DNA of 64,000 bases, from the NCBI GenBank assembly GCA_019285715.1, contig CP079108.1, positions 4,355,001-4,419,000 on the forward strand, written 5' to 3'. Shown here one piece after another: positions 19,254 to 28,382 of the stretch. The notes beneath the pieces are model-generated. The model was not told where the DNA came from, ran no database searches, and saw only the letters and a list, made by a program, of their open reading frames with translations. The translations under genes were made by a program, and so were the position numbers. Numbering within the stretch: the first letter of the stretch is position 1; every line of letters begins with the position of its first letter. Source of the DNA: Sphingosinicellaceae bacterium (GTDB lineage Bacteria > Pseudomonadota > Alphaproteobacteria > Sphingomonadales > Sphingomonadaceae).

Positions 19254-20320
19254 CGAAGCGCCTCGTATGTTTCGAGCTGGCCGAGCGAAAGCCGGCGAAC
19301 GTCGTCGCCGGCATCGAAGCCGCGGAACCACTCGGCGGTCCAGCGCAAAGCATCGCGGGCGGCGAGCCTGGGACGCCAACCCAGCGAGTGTTCAGCAGCG
19401 GTTGCATCCAACGCCAATGCCGTCATCTCAGGAGGATGGTTGCCGGACGTGCTCTGCCACGGCCGGTCGGAACCCAGACTTGCCGCCATGATCGCCGCAA
19501 CTTCGGCGACGCTGATACGGCTATCGTCCCGGTGGGGTCCGAAATTCAGCGTCTCTGCAACCTTTCTCACGCCTGACAGATGCTCTGCGTACAGCAAATA
19601 GCCTGCGACCGGGTCGAGCACATGCTGCCAGGGACGCGTCGCTGTGGGATAGCGCAATTCAAGCGTTCGCCCAGCGTGGATCGCCCGCCATACGTCGGGT
19701 ACGAGCCGGTCGACTGACCAGTCGCCGCCGCCAACGACATTGCCGGCCCGGGCCGTCGCCACCTGGACATCCGACTTCGCAAGAAAGCTTTGGGCATAGC
19801 TCGCGGTCACGAGCTCGCAGCACGCCTTGGACGCCGAATAAGGGTCGCTGCCGCCTAGACGATCAGCCTCCACGAACGCGACGCCGTCGCCCTCGTTACG
19901 ATAAACCTTGTCGGTCGTGACAACGAGCACTGCCCGCAGGCGTGCACAATGGCGAGCTGCCTCGAGCACGTTGACGGTACCCATGATGTTCGTCGCAAAG
20001 GTCTCGACAGGGTCATCGTAGGATCGCCGGACCAGCGGTTGTGCCGCCATGTGGATGATCACGGTCGGATCGGCGGCAGTTACTGCGCCGGCCAGCGCCG
20101 CCCTGTCGGCGAGGTCGGCGATCGTTGAGTGCCCATGCTCGAACGGCGAAAGTCTCGAAAACAGGTCGGGAACGTGATCGGGCGCGAGCGCATAGCCATG
20201 AACGGTTGCGCCTAGCCGCTCTAGCCAGAGCGACATCCACGACCCTTTGAATCCAGTGTGCCCGGTCAAGAATACAGTCTGTCGCGACCAGAATTTCGTA
20301 TCAGGCAGCCGCCCGGTCAA
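19250..20320 (-). CDS. rfbG: CDP-glucose 4,6-dehydratase
   Basis: The 356-residue SDR has KFWSRQTVFLTGHTGFKGSW at its start, the standard RfbG signature, then IIHMAAQPLVRRSYDDPV, VVTTDKVYRN and DPYSASKACCELV with the catalytic YxxxK. It converts CDP-glucose to CDP-4-keto-6-deoxyglucose. A TTG at 20320 that overlaps the rfbF stop (TTGA) and has GGAAGG 7 bases upstream is the most likely start; an in-frame GTG or ATG further upstream would lie inside rfbF. It is followed by the C-methyltransferase with a 4-base overlap. Confidence 0.92.
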   Translation of the reverse strand: MTGRLPDTKFWSRQTVFLTGHTGFKGSWMSLWLERLGATVHGYALAPDHVPDLFSRLSPFEHGHSTIADLADRAALAGAVTAADPTVIIHMAAQPLVRRSYDDPVETFATNIMGTVNVLEAARHCARLRAVLVVTTDKVYRNEGDGVAFVEADRLGGSDPYSASKACCELVTASYAQSFLAKSDVQVATARAGNVVGGGDWSVDRLVPDVWRAIHAGRTLELRYPTATRPWQHVLDPVAGYLLYAEHLSGVRKVAETLNFGPHRDDSRISVAEVAAIMAASLGSDRPWQSTSGNHPPEMTALALDATAAEHSLGWRPRLAARDALRWTAEWFRGFDAGDDVRRLSLGQLETYEALR

Positions 20321-21090
20321 CGCCAAGCCTTCCACGGCGCCCGGCCCGCCTGCCACAGCTCCTCGAGCAAGTTCTTATCGCGCAGCGTGTCCATGGGCTG
20401 CCAGAAGCCGCGATGCGTGAATGCTTGCAGTTCGCCAAGCGCGGCGATCTCGGCAAGCGGCGCGCCCTCCCAGCTCGACATGTCATCGGTGATGTAATCC
20501 AGGCATTTCGGCGACAGCACGAAGAAGCCGCCGTTGATATAGCCACCGTCGCCCAGCGGTTTTTCGAGAAATCCCGAGACGGTGCTGCCGTCGAGCTTGA
20601 GCGCGCCATAACGCCCCGGCGGCTGAACGGCTGTTACCGTCGCCCATTTACCGTGCTGGCGGTGAAACTCAATCGATGCAGCGATATCGATGTCAGCGAC
20701 ACCGTCGCCATAGGTGAAGCAAAAAGCTTCTTCGTTTTCGATATATGGCGCGACGCGCTTCAGGCGGCCACCGGTCAGCGTGTCTTCTCCGGTATCGACA
20801 AGAGTCACCCGCCAGGGCTCGGCCTTCTTGTGGTGAACTTCCATTGTGTTCGCCGTCATATCGAACGTCACGTCCGACATGTGCAAGAAGTAATTTTGGA
20901 AGTATTCCTTAATCATATAGCCGCGGTAGCCGCAGCAAATCACGAACTCATTGACGCCATGCGCCGAGTAGATTTTCATGATGTGCCACAGGATCGGCTT
21001 TCCGCCGATTTCGACCATTGGCTTGGGTTTGAGATGGGTCTCTTCCGAGATTCGCGTTCCAAGTCCCCCAGCGAGAATCACTGCCCTCAT
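20317..21090 (-). CDS. rfbF: Glucose-1-phosphate cytidylyltransferase
   Basis: The 257-residue nucleotidyltransferase has the signature AVILAGGLGTRISEETHLKPKPMVEIGG split over residues 3-30, then ILWHIMKIYSAHGVNEFVIC, TYGDGVADIDI with the metal aspartate, and FINGGFFV-like YINGGFFVLSPK. It makes CDP-glucose from CTP and glucose-1-phosphate and is the first step of the leftward operon. The ATG at 21090 matches the family length; a GTG at 21105 is an alternative. About 230 bases upstream separate it from the divergent flippase gene, so the shared promoter region lies there. Confidence 0.94.
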   Translation of the reverse strand: MRAVILAGGLGTRISEETHLKPKPMVEIGGKPILWHIMKIYSAHGVNEFVICCGYRGYMIKEYFQNYFLHMSDVTFDMTANTMEVHHKKAEPWRVTLVDTGEDTLTGGRLKRVAPYIENEEAFCFTYGDGVADIDIAASIEFHRQHGKWATVTAVQPPGRYGALKLDGSTVSGFLEKPLGDGGYINGGFFVLSPKCLDYITDDMSSWEGAPLAEIAALGELQAFTHRGFWQPMDTLRDKNLLEELWQAGRAPWKAWR

Positions 21091-21320
21091 CGCTGCGGCA
21101 CCCACGCCAGCCAGCCAGTTTTAAAACGCGACATCACAATTCCAAGGCAAGCGGATTAGCGCGCCGACTACCGACGGTCCCCCGCTAAGGCAAGCCCCAG
21201 ACTGCCGATCGGCAATTTGACAAGCCTTGGCCGTTGCTCGACAGCGTCGTCAACCAGGCAGCCGCCGGCCGCCATAGGCACCGTAATGCTACAGCGATGG
21301 ATCTGGAGTTTAGCCTAGCC

Positions 21321-22856
21321 ATGGCCGTCAAGAGAAATATACTCGCAAACTACATCGGGCAGGCGACGACGTCATTGCTAGGCATCGTCTTCGTTCCGGT
21401 CTACATTAGCTATCTCAGCATCGAGGCCTATGGTTTGGTCGGGCTTTTTGCCGTGATCCAGGTCTGGATGTCTCTTCTCGATCTCGGCATGACGCCGACG
21501 CTCGCGCGTGAAATGGCGCTGTTCAAAAACGATGCAGAGAGCACGCAGACAATCCGGGACCTGCTGCGCAGCCTCGAGATCGTCTTCATCAGCTTGGCGT
21601 TCGCAATCGCGCTGTCGATCGCCGTTGCCGCCCCCTATCTGGCGACGCACTGGATCAATCGTGGGCATCTCTCGCAAGCGACGGTGACTCACGCGCTGAC
21701 TATTATGTCGCTCGTTATCGCCTTGCGTTTCCTCGAAGGGATTTATCGGAGCGCACTCGTCGGGCTCCAGCAGCAGGTGTGGCTCAACAGCGCCAGCGTC
21801 GCGCTCGCCGGGCTGCGGGCGCCGGGCGCTATCGCCATACTCGCGTTTGTCTCGCCGACCATAGAGGCGTTCTTCGTCTGGCAGGGCGTGATCTCCCTGC
21901 TGACCATCGGACTATTCGCGGCGAAGGTTCATTACGCCCTGCCCGCCGCGCCGCGCCCGGCCCGCTTTTCAATGGGCGTGTTGATCAGCATCCGGCGTTT
22001 TGCCGGCGGAATGTTCCTGTTGGCGCTACTGTCGGTGATGCTGACCCAGGTCGATAAACTGCTGCTGTCGCGCCTGCTGCCTCTCGGACAGTTCGGCGTG
22101 TACATGCTGGCTTCCACGGTTACCGGCTCAATCTATCTGATTGTCGGACCGATAACGCAGGCGATCTATCCAGCCTTCGTCCGGCTGGCCAGCTCGAACG
22201 ACATTGGCCACCTCAGCCGGAAATATCATGCGGCAGCGCAGCTCGTCACGTTGTTGCTGGCCCCTCCGGTTGCGCTGCTTACGGCCTATCCTAAGGCAAT
22301 ATTCTTCGTCTGGTCCAATAACGCGCAACTCGCGACGCAAACCGGGCCTTTGCTAGCGGTTCTGGCCGTCGGCACGTTTCTCAACGGTCTGATGCACGTC
22401 CCTCATCAACTCCAGCTCGCCTATGGTTGGACCCGGCTGTCAATCGCGAGCAACATTCTTGCCATCGCGCTGCTGATGCCGGCGCTGTTCTGGAGCGTGC
22501 CGCGATACGGAGCCATAGCTGCGGCGATGATTTGGTTGGTGCTCAACGCGTCGTACCTGGTCTGCCAAATGCCGGTGATGCATCGCCGCCTGTTGCCCGG
22601 CGAGCTTCGCGCCTGGTACCTTAACGATGTCGCGCTGCCGATCCTCGGCACCGTAATCGTCGCCGGCCTGGCTCTGCTCATCCGCCCGGACGCGATCGGC
22701 AACCGTTTCGAATGGCTAGTGTTTCTAGTCGTGCTGGCCGGGTTGACGCTGTCTGCCTCGCTGCTTTTGACAGCAACTGTTCGACATCAACTTTTTCTGG
22801 CCATTCGGGTGGTCCGGGCCAACTGGACACGCCGCGAGAGTCTCGAGCAACGATGA
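21321..22856 (+). CDS. Wzx-like oligosaccharide flippase
   Basis: The 511-residue protein is mostly hydrophobic with about twelve to fourteen predicted helices. It begins VKRNILANYIGQATTSLLGIVFVP and continues YLSIEAYGLVGLFAVIQVWMSLLDLGMTPTLAREM in two blocks, which is typical of the MATE/Wzx polysaccharide exporter family. It should flip a lipid-linked repeat unit across the inner membrane. ATGs at 21297 and 21234 are also in frame; 21321 matches the usual N-terminus. Its stop overlaps the next start (ATGA). Confidence 0.88.
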   Translation: MAVKRNILANYIGQATTSLLGIVFVPVYISYLSIEAYGLVGLFAVIQVWMSLLDLGMTPTLAREMALFKNDAESTQTIRDLLRSLEIVFISLAFAIALSIAVAAPYLATHWINRGHLSQATVTHALTIMSLVIALRFLEGIYRSALVGLQQQVWLNSASVALAGLRAPGAIAILAFVSPTIEAFFVWQGVISLLTIGLFAAKVHYALPAAPRPARFSMGVLISIRRFAGGMFLLALLSVMLTQVDKLLLSRLLPLGQFGVYMLASTVTGSIYLIVGPITQAIYPAFVRLASSNDIGHLSRKYHAAAQLVTLLLAPPVALLTAYPKAIFFVWSNNAQLATQTGPLLAVLAVGTFLNGLMHVPHQLQLAYGWTRLSIASNILAIALLMPALFWSVPRYGAIAAAMIWLVLNASYLVCQMPVMHRRLLPGELRAWYLNDVALPILGTVIVAGLALLIRPDAIGNRFEWLVFLVVLAGLTLSASLLLTATVRHQLFLAIRVVRANWTRRESLEQR

Positions 22857-24136
22857 TGCTGACCGTTTACTACGACGTTAGCGAGTTGCTGCTGCGCGGG
22901 TTGAATACCGGCATTCAGCGCGTCGTTCGGCAGATTGCCCGGGCCAGCACCGAGGTCGGCCCAGAGTTCGAAATTCAAATGGTGCCGATTGTGGCACTGA
23001 GTGATCGCTTTCATCGTCTAGCTGCGTCCGGGTCCGCCAAGTTGTTCGAGGCGGCGGTACGCCCCTCGGAAGCGCGGCTGACCAACGACACCAAAGTCAC
23101 TCGGCTGATCAAACGCGGGCTTGCGCTGGTCCCTCCGGTTTATGAAGCGCTGTCGAAGATCCACACCGATCGGAAGATCCGTCAAGTCCTGTCTGCCCTC
23201 GCCGACGACGGCGCCATCGACTTCACGAAGCACGACACGATCCTGTTGCTCGACTCGTTTTGGGGTGGCTGCACAGCCGTCGATGCCGCCGTCCGGGCGG
23301 CTACCACGGGCTGCCGTATCATCCCGGTGATCTATGACATGATCCCCGTCAGCCATCCGGAGTTCTGCGAAAGCCGATTGCCCCGTGCCTTCATCCGGCA
23401 AGTCGCCAAGGTTTTCCCCGTCTCTGCACAGATTATGTCGATATCACAATTCAGCGCGGTTGAAATCGAACGTTTCCTGGCGGCGAGCGGTTTCCGCATA
23501 CCGGTGGCGCACTTCTACCTGGGTGCCGACCTCGATCAGCCGGGCTCAGTCCCGCAACCGCCGCGAGCCGACGACTGGCCCGACGGCCTGTTGGACAATA
23601 ACGGGCGCATCTTCCTCATGGTCGGTACGCTTGAGCCCCGCAAAGGCCATGCCGTCGTCCTCGATGCTTTCGAGCGCCTTTGGGCGTCCGGGCGTCAGGA
23701 TGCACTTCTGATCATCGGCAAGATCGGCTGGAACACCGAGGCGTTTCTCGCGCGTTGCGCTGCTCACCCCGAACAGGGCCGGCGGCTATTTCTGGTCCAT
23801 GGCGCGACGGACGCCATGCTCGCCACGGCGTTCGATCTGTCCTTCGCCGCGATCTTGGCCTCCACGATCGAGGGTTTCGGCCTGCCGCTGGTCGAAGCCC
23901 TTCACCGCGGTGTCCCGGTGATCGCCTCAGACATCCCGGCGTTCCGGGAAATCGGCACGGTCGGGGTCGACTTCTTCCGGCTAGGCGATCCGTCCGACCT
24001 GGCTCGAGTGATCGCGACGATGGATGACGTTCGCCGACGAGACGGCAAACCAGAGACAGGCTTCACGTGGCTCGACTGGCACGGTTCAGCCCGTCAAATG
24101 CTGTCCCGGATTAAGCCAATCGTAGAGGCCGGCTAA
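22853..24136 (+). CDS. Glycosyltransferase family 4
   Basis: The 427-residue protein starts MLTVYYDVSELLLRGLNTGIQRVVRQI, a motif common in cluster glycosyltransferases, and has the GT-B donor-binding region: FLMVGTLEPRKGHAVVLDAF near residue 255 and STIEGFGLPLVEALHRGVPVIASDIPAFRE (in two blocks) near 340, including the E-x7-E pair. It probably adds a sugar from an NDP donor at the cytoplasmic membrane face. It is coupled to the flippase by an ATGA overlap and converges with a 4-base overlap on the next gene. Confidence 0.88.
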   Translation: MMLTVYYDVSELLLRGLNTGIQRVVRQIARASTEVGPEFEIQMVPIVALSDRFHRLAASGSAKLFEAAVRPSEARLTNDTKVTRLIKRGLALVPPVYEALSKIHTDRKIRQVLSALADDGAIDFTKHDTILLLDSFWGGCTAVDAAVRAATTGCRIIPVIYDMIPVSHPEFCESRLPRAFIRQVAKVFPVSAQIMSISQFSAVEIERFLAASGFRIPVAHFYLGADLDQPGSVPQPPRADDWPDGLLDNNGRIFLMVGTLEPRKGHAVVLDAFERLWASGRQDALLIIGKIGWNTEAFLARCAAHPEQGRRLFLVHGATDAMLATAFDLSFAAILASTIEGFGLPLVEALHRGVPVIASDIPAFREIGTVGVDFFRLGDPSDLARVIATMDDVRRRDGKPETGFTWLDWHGSARQMLSRIKPIVEAG

Positions 24137-25233
24137 CGCAAGCTCGACTGCATGACCGACCATAATCGCGCGGCCGCAGCCATTGGGTCGTTGTCGATAC
24201 TCCCGACAGGGCGGCGCTTGCACCCGGCCGGGCTCGCGGTCAGCCCTGCTAAGCAGGCCGCAATTCCCTCAACGGTCGGCGCAAAGAAGGTCGCGTAGCC
24301 GGCACTCGCCTCGCGCAGCGAGGGTATGTCGGAGGCGACGACTGGCGTGCCGCACAGCTGTGCCTCGACGACGGGCATGCCGAAGCCCTCGTAAAGCGGA
24401 GCGAAGACGAAGTGGCGCGCTCCAGTATAAAGCGCTGGCATGTCCGCCTCAGCGACATAACCGAGCGTGCGAGCAACTCCGGCAGCTTCGGCCTGAGCCA
24501 CCGCCTCGGTGATCTCGCCGTCGAGCCAGCCCTGGCCTCCCGCGATGATCAGCGGTGGCACGGCGATGCCCTGCTCCTGAAGGCGCAACATCGCCCGGAT
24601 CAGCGAGACCAGGTTTTTGCGCGGCTCGAGCGTACCGATGGTCAGCAGATACTCGGGTGGAAGCGCGTATTTATCGCGGACGACTTTAACCACTGCTACG
24701 GACTGGGGCCGATAGGCCGCGCTGACGATCGGCAGGATTACTTCGTCCGGGGCTCGGCCATAGAGGCGCGCCATGTCCGCAGCGGTCGACTGCGAGATCG
24801 CCATGACACGGTCGGCGGCGCGGACGGAATAGGGCTGGTCGAAGTGGCGGGTCAGGCGATTGACCCAGGGCGAGGCGTCCCCGGCTAGCAGATAGACCAG
24901 GTCATAGATGGTGATCACCGTTCGCATGCGGCGCGGGCGAATGATCGGCAACAGGCCATTGGCACCCCAGAAGATGTCGGGCCGATCGGCCTGCAACGCG
25001 GTCGCAAGCTCGGTGTTGCGCCAGACGATACCACGCCTAGGCCGACCGACGACGCGCGGGATGGCACGCGGCAGCTCGGGCATGTCGAGCGGGCTGTGCG
25101 AATACATCAGCAAACGGATGTCTCCAGCGACCATGTCAAGATGGCTCAGCAGGTTGACGATATAATTGCTGATCCCGCTGCGGCGGACCGAAAACGCGGT
25201 CGCTTCAACGCCAATCGTCAGTGTTCTGGTCAT
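24133..25233 (-). CDS. Glycosyltransferase family 4
   Basis: The 366-residue protein has a GT-B fold. The N-terminal part shows IGVEATAFSVRRSGISNYIVNLL, and the donor domain has LLTIGTLEPRKNLVSLIRAM near residue 195 and APLYEGFGMPVVEAQLCG followed by TPVVASDIPSLREA near 275. It is transcribed opposite to its neighbours and its 3' end overlaps the previous gene by 4 bases. The sugar it transfers is unknown. It shares the organisation of other mannosyl- or rhamnosyl-type GT4 enzymes, but that is a weak inference. Confidence 0.87.
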   Translation of the reverse strand: MTRTLTIGVEATAFSVRRSGISNYIVNLLSHLDMVAGDIRLLMYSHSPLDMPELPRAIPRVVGRPRRGIVWRNTELATALQADRPDIFWGANGLLPIIRPRRMRTVITIYDLVYLLAGDASPWVNRLTRHFDQPYSVRAADRVMAISQSTAADMARLYGRAPDEVILPIVSAAYRPQSVAVVKVVRDKYALPPEYLLTIGTLEPRKNLVSLIRAMLRLQEQGIAVPPLIIAGGQGWLDGEITEAVAQAEAAGVARTLGYVAEADMPALYTGARHFVFAPLYEGFGMPVVEAQLCGTPVVASDIPSLREASAGYATFFAPTVEGIAACLAGLTASPAGCKRRPVGSIDNDPMAAAARLWSVMQSSLR

Positions 25234-25334
25234 TCAAGCGTCTTCCGGTCAATCTCGTCGACGCGGCTCTAGACGATCCGCGAGCTTCTCACACCGCTTC
25301 CATTGGACGGCAAAGACCTGCTAGCACCTCAGCC

Positions 25335-26606
25335 ATGGAAAGAGGCGGAGTTATAGACAAACGGGAGGGTCCGTCCGGACGCCGACGGCGATCGAGCGTG
25401 CCGCCACTCGGTGCCATGCTGCTTACCGTGGCGCTGCTCCCGGGGCTGGTCTTCTTTGTTGGTGCGGCGTCGTCTCTGGCGGCCGGTGCTACGCTGGCGG
25501 CCGGCGTCGTCGCGTTGCTAGCCGCAGCCTATCCAAACCGGCTGAAGGCACCTCTGCGGGCGAGTGCCGCGGTGTTTGCCGCCCTGGCGATCCTGATCTG
25601 CTTCCATCTCGCGGTGTCGGGCCTGTTTCATCCCGTCGACATCGAGCATGCACTGGCCTCGTTCGCGCCGCTGCTGGCGATCATGATCGGCGGCAGCGCG
25701 TTGGCCTCAACGATCGGAACGGCCCCAAGCGGCAAGATCGACGGGGCTATGCAACTGGTGTTCTGGACGATGTGCGGGGTTGTTGTCCTGCAGCGCATTG
25801 GGTTCGCGCCGCCGTTCTCCGATCGCTATATAAAGCCTTTTTTTCCGTTCACCGAACCATCGCACTTTGTCCTGGCCTTCATGCCCTTTTATACTTACGT
25901 CTGCCTCGTCGCCTCGTCGTCGCGGCGACTGGCCTTACTGCTGCTCGGCCTCGTCCTCGTACTGGCGCTCGAGAGCCTGACGCTCGCCGTCGGCTGGGTC
26001 TTCGTGGTGGTCGCGTGTACGCGCGGGCTGCTATTACCTGCCGCCATCGCGGCGATTATGGTCGGTGGGCTGAGTGTTGTCGACCTGAGTTATTTTGTCG
26101 ACCGTCTCGATTTCAGTGGTGGGTCGCAGAATCTATCGACGCTGGTCTGGCTGCAAGGCTGGCAGCTGACCGATGAGGCTTTTCGCGCGACCGTCGGTTG
26201 GGGAGCCGGATACCAGCAGCTCGGGTTGCAGGGGACTAACACCGATATTTCAAGGCTGATCTACGTACTCGTCGGAAGCGACGCGAATATCTTCGATGGC
26301 GGGTTCAGCGCCGCCAAGCTGCTCAGCGAGTTCGGCGTCATTGGCATCGGCATCCTGGCCGGCCTGATGTTCCTTGCCGGGCAATCGATGCTGGTCCTGC
26401 GGGCCATTGCCAAGTCGCCGGCCAGCGTCCCCAGGGCGACGCTGTTCGTCCATTCCGTCTTCGTGGGCTATCTTGTTGAGCTATTTGTCAGGGGTGCGGG
26501 CTATTTCACCGGGTCGGCAATATTGCTCGTCGCCGCACTCCACCTGCGCGCTCGGTTGGCCGGCCGGCAGCGCAACATCGCAGTCCCGGCTGCGCTCGCC
26601 ACGTGA
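25335..26606 (+). CDS. O-antigen polymerase/ligase-like membrane protein
   Basis: The 423-residue protein is strongly hydrophobic with about ten predicted helices. A loop reads FPFTEPSHFVLAFMPFYTYV, and a large periplasmic loop follows near residues 260-310 (WLQGWQLTDEAFRATVGWGAGYQQLG). This layout fits Wzy polymerases or WaaL-type ligases. Sequence identity in these families is low, so polymerase is favoured by the presence of a flippase and a chain-length protein in the locus rather than by a motif. The ATG at 25335 is the likely start. The stop overlaps the next start. Confidence 0.7.
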   Translation: MERGGVIDKREGPSGRRRRSSVPPLGAMLLTVALLPGLVFFVGAASSLAAGATLAAGVVALLAAAYPNRLKAPLRASAAVFAALAILICFHLAVSGLFHPVDIEHALASFAPLLAIMIGGSALASTIGTAPSGKIDGAMQLVFWTMCGVVVLQRIGFAPPFSDRYIKPFFPFTEPSHFVLAFMPFYTYVCLVASSSRRLALLLLGLVLVLALESLTLAVGWVFVVVACTRGLLLPAAIAAIMVGGLSVVDLSYFVDRLDFSGGSQNLSTLVWLQGWQLTDEAFRATVGWGAGYQQLGLQGTNTDISRLIYVLVGSDANIFDGGFSAAKLLSEFGVIGIGILAGLMFLAGQSMLVLRAIAKSPASVPRATLFVHSVFVGYLVELFVRGAGYFTGSAILLVAALHLRARLAGRQRNIAVPAALAT

Positions 26607-27592
26607 TGGATCTGATCGTGAACGGCACGGCGATCGCTGGCTCTTCCCTAGGTGCGCGCCGCTACTATGCCGGCGTGATGGCGAACCTCGACTGGCCCGG
26701 ACACGTCGAGGTCGCGGTGTTGACCGGCAAGACGGCCCGGCTGCGCGAGATGTTTGTTCGAGGGCGGCCCGACGCAATCTTCTGGTCGCCGTCGCACCGC
26801 GGCCCGTTGGTCGCTCGCAACCATGTTGTCACCGTTCTCGACTGTATCAATATCGAGCATGTCTATCGCCACGACTGGCGCCTGCCGTTGTTGAAAGCGA
26901 TCTTCGCCCGCTTGCTCGACAATGCCCGGTCGGTAGTGTGCATCTCGAACGCCACCCGCGACGCGGTCCTGCGCAACTTCGACATCGATCCGGCCAAGGC
27001 GATCGTCATTGCGGGGCCGATAGACATCGAGCCCAGGCTCGCGGCTGGCCAGATCCCCGAAAATGCACGGCAGCCGAACGACTTCGTCCTACTGGTAACC
27101 AATGCCCTGCCGCATAAGAATACCGACCGAGCGGGCGAAAGCTTCGCCGCGAGCAGTGCCCGCGCGCGCGGCATCGGCCTGAAGATCGTCGGCTCGATGG
27201 CTGCCCCCGGCCTGGCAGCCTGTCATGACGCCGGCGTCCGTGTCGAGCGGCACAGTAATGTGCCCGATGCGCTGCTCCAGCACTGGGTACGACATTGCCG
27301 CTTCGTCTGGTCGCCGACGCTCGCCGAAGGTCTGAACCTGCCGATCGCTGAGGCACTTTCGCTCGGTGCCGACGTGCTCTGCTCGGACATCCCGGTGCAT
27401 CGTGAATTCTACGACGGCGACGTCGCCTTCTTCGACCCGCTGGGTATAGGTGCGATGGTCGACGCGCTGGAGAGTGCCTTCGATCGACCGCGCGGTTGGC
27501 ACTCGGGACCCTCGACACGGCCACGGCCCGGGTTGCGACAGGTCGGGCGCCAGTACCGCGACCTGTTCGAGTCGCTTGCCGCATCCGCATGA
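26606..27592 (+). CDS. Glycosyltransferase family 4
   Basis: The 328-residue protein shows the GT4 donor-site block SPTLAEGLNLPIAEALSLGA near residue 235 and SDIPVHREF just after it. The N-terminal half includes ARRYYAGVMANL and a SVVCISNATRDAVL stretch typical of GT-B enzymes. The ATG at 26606 overlaps the preceding TGA by one base (TGATG); a GTG three bases earlier is possible. It is coupled to the next GT2 gene by an ATGA overlap, so three genes form one transcription unit. Confidence 0.82.
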   Translation: MDLIVNGTAIAGSSLGARRYYAGVMANLDWPGHVEVAVLTGKTARLREMFVRGRPDAIFWSPSHRGPLVARNHVVTVLDCINIEHVYRHDWRLPLLKAIFARLLDNARSVVCISNATRDAVLRNFDIDPAKAIVIAGPIDIEPRLAAGQIPENARQPNDFVLLVTNALPHKNTDRAGESFAASSARARGIGLKIVGSMAAPGLAACHDAGVRVERHSNVPDALLQHWVRHCRFVWSPTLAEGLNLPIAEALSLGADVLCSDIPVHREFYDGDVAFFDPLGIGAMVDALESAFDRPRGWHSGPSTRPRPGLRQVGRQYRDLFESLAASA

Positions 27593-28362
27593 GTGACGAC
27601 GCTCTGGCGCACGACCTCACCTTGTCGGTGGTCAGCCATGGTCACGGCAGGCTGCTGACAAGCCTGATCGACGATCTTAACGCGCAGGTCGCGCTGGCTG
27701 GCATTAAAGTCATCGTCACTCTAAACATCGCCGAGGAACTGCCGGTCGACCAATACACCAACCTCCGGATGGTCGTGATCCGCAACAGCTTCCCAAAAGG
27801 TTTTGGCGCAAATCACAATGCTGCGTTTGATCGCTGTACGACGCGCTGGTTCGCGATCCTCAATCCCGACCTCCGGATCGCTGAAACCGAGCCATTCTCT
27901 TCGCTCATCAAGGTTGCAGCGACAGTTCCCAAGGTCGGGGTGCTGGCACCGCGCATCGTGGCGAGCAGCGGGCAGACCGAGGATGCGGTGCGGACCAACT
28001 TGACCCCGTTGTCGCTATTGTTGCGTAGATGGGGCCGGCGGGGGCCTGAAACGCCGGATCTGCCGACGCGACATGGACGACCCTTCTATTGGCTTGCGGG
28101 CATGTGCCTGATGTTTGACGCAGCGGCCTTTGGCCAGGTCGGCGGATTTGACGAGCGCTTCTTCCTCTACTGCGAGGACTATGAAATCTGCGCCCGACTT
28201 TATGCGCACGGCTACTCGCTTGCAGTCGATCGACGAGCGAAGATCGTCCACGACGCTCAGCGCGATAGCCACCGGTCCCTGAAGCACCTGGTTTGGCATG
28301 TAACCAGCTTGCTGCGCGTCTGGACGTCTAAATCATTCTGGAGCGTGACGTTTAGCAGATAA
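27589..28362 (+). CDS. Glycosyltransferase family 2, rhamnosyltransferase-like
   Basis: The 257-residue protein has a GT-A fold with LSVVSHGHGRLLTSLIDDL, then FGANHNAAFDRCTTRWFAIL followed by NPDLRI, and the late GGFDERFFLYCEDYEICARL block, which contains the conserved ED acceptor-site pair. This last block is typical of WbbL-like rhamnosyltransferases. The start at 27589 overlaps the previous stop (ATGA) and is preferred over a longer frame. It converges on the Wzz-like gene 20 bases away. Confidence 0.85.
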   Translation: MSDDALAHDLTLSVVSHGHGRLLTSLIDDLNAQVALAGIKVIVTLNIAEELPVDQYTNLRMVVIRNSFPKGFGANHNAAFDRCTTRWFAILNPDLRIAETEPFSSLIKVAATVPKVGVLAPRIVASSGQTEDAVRTNLTPLSLLLRRWGRRGPETPDLPTRHGRPFYWLAGMCLMFDAAAFGQVGGFDERFFLYCEDYEICARLYAHGYSLAVDRRAKIVHDAQRDSHRSLKHLVWHVTSLLRVWTSKSFWSVTFSR

Positions 28363-28382
28363 GCTCCGCTCGGATCGGCGGT

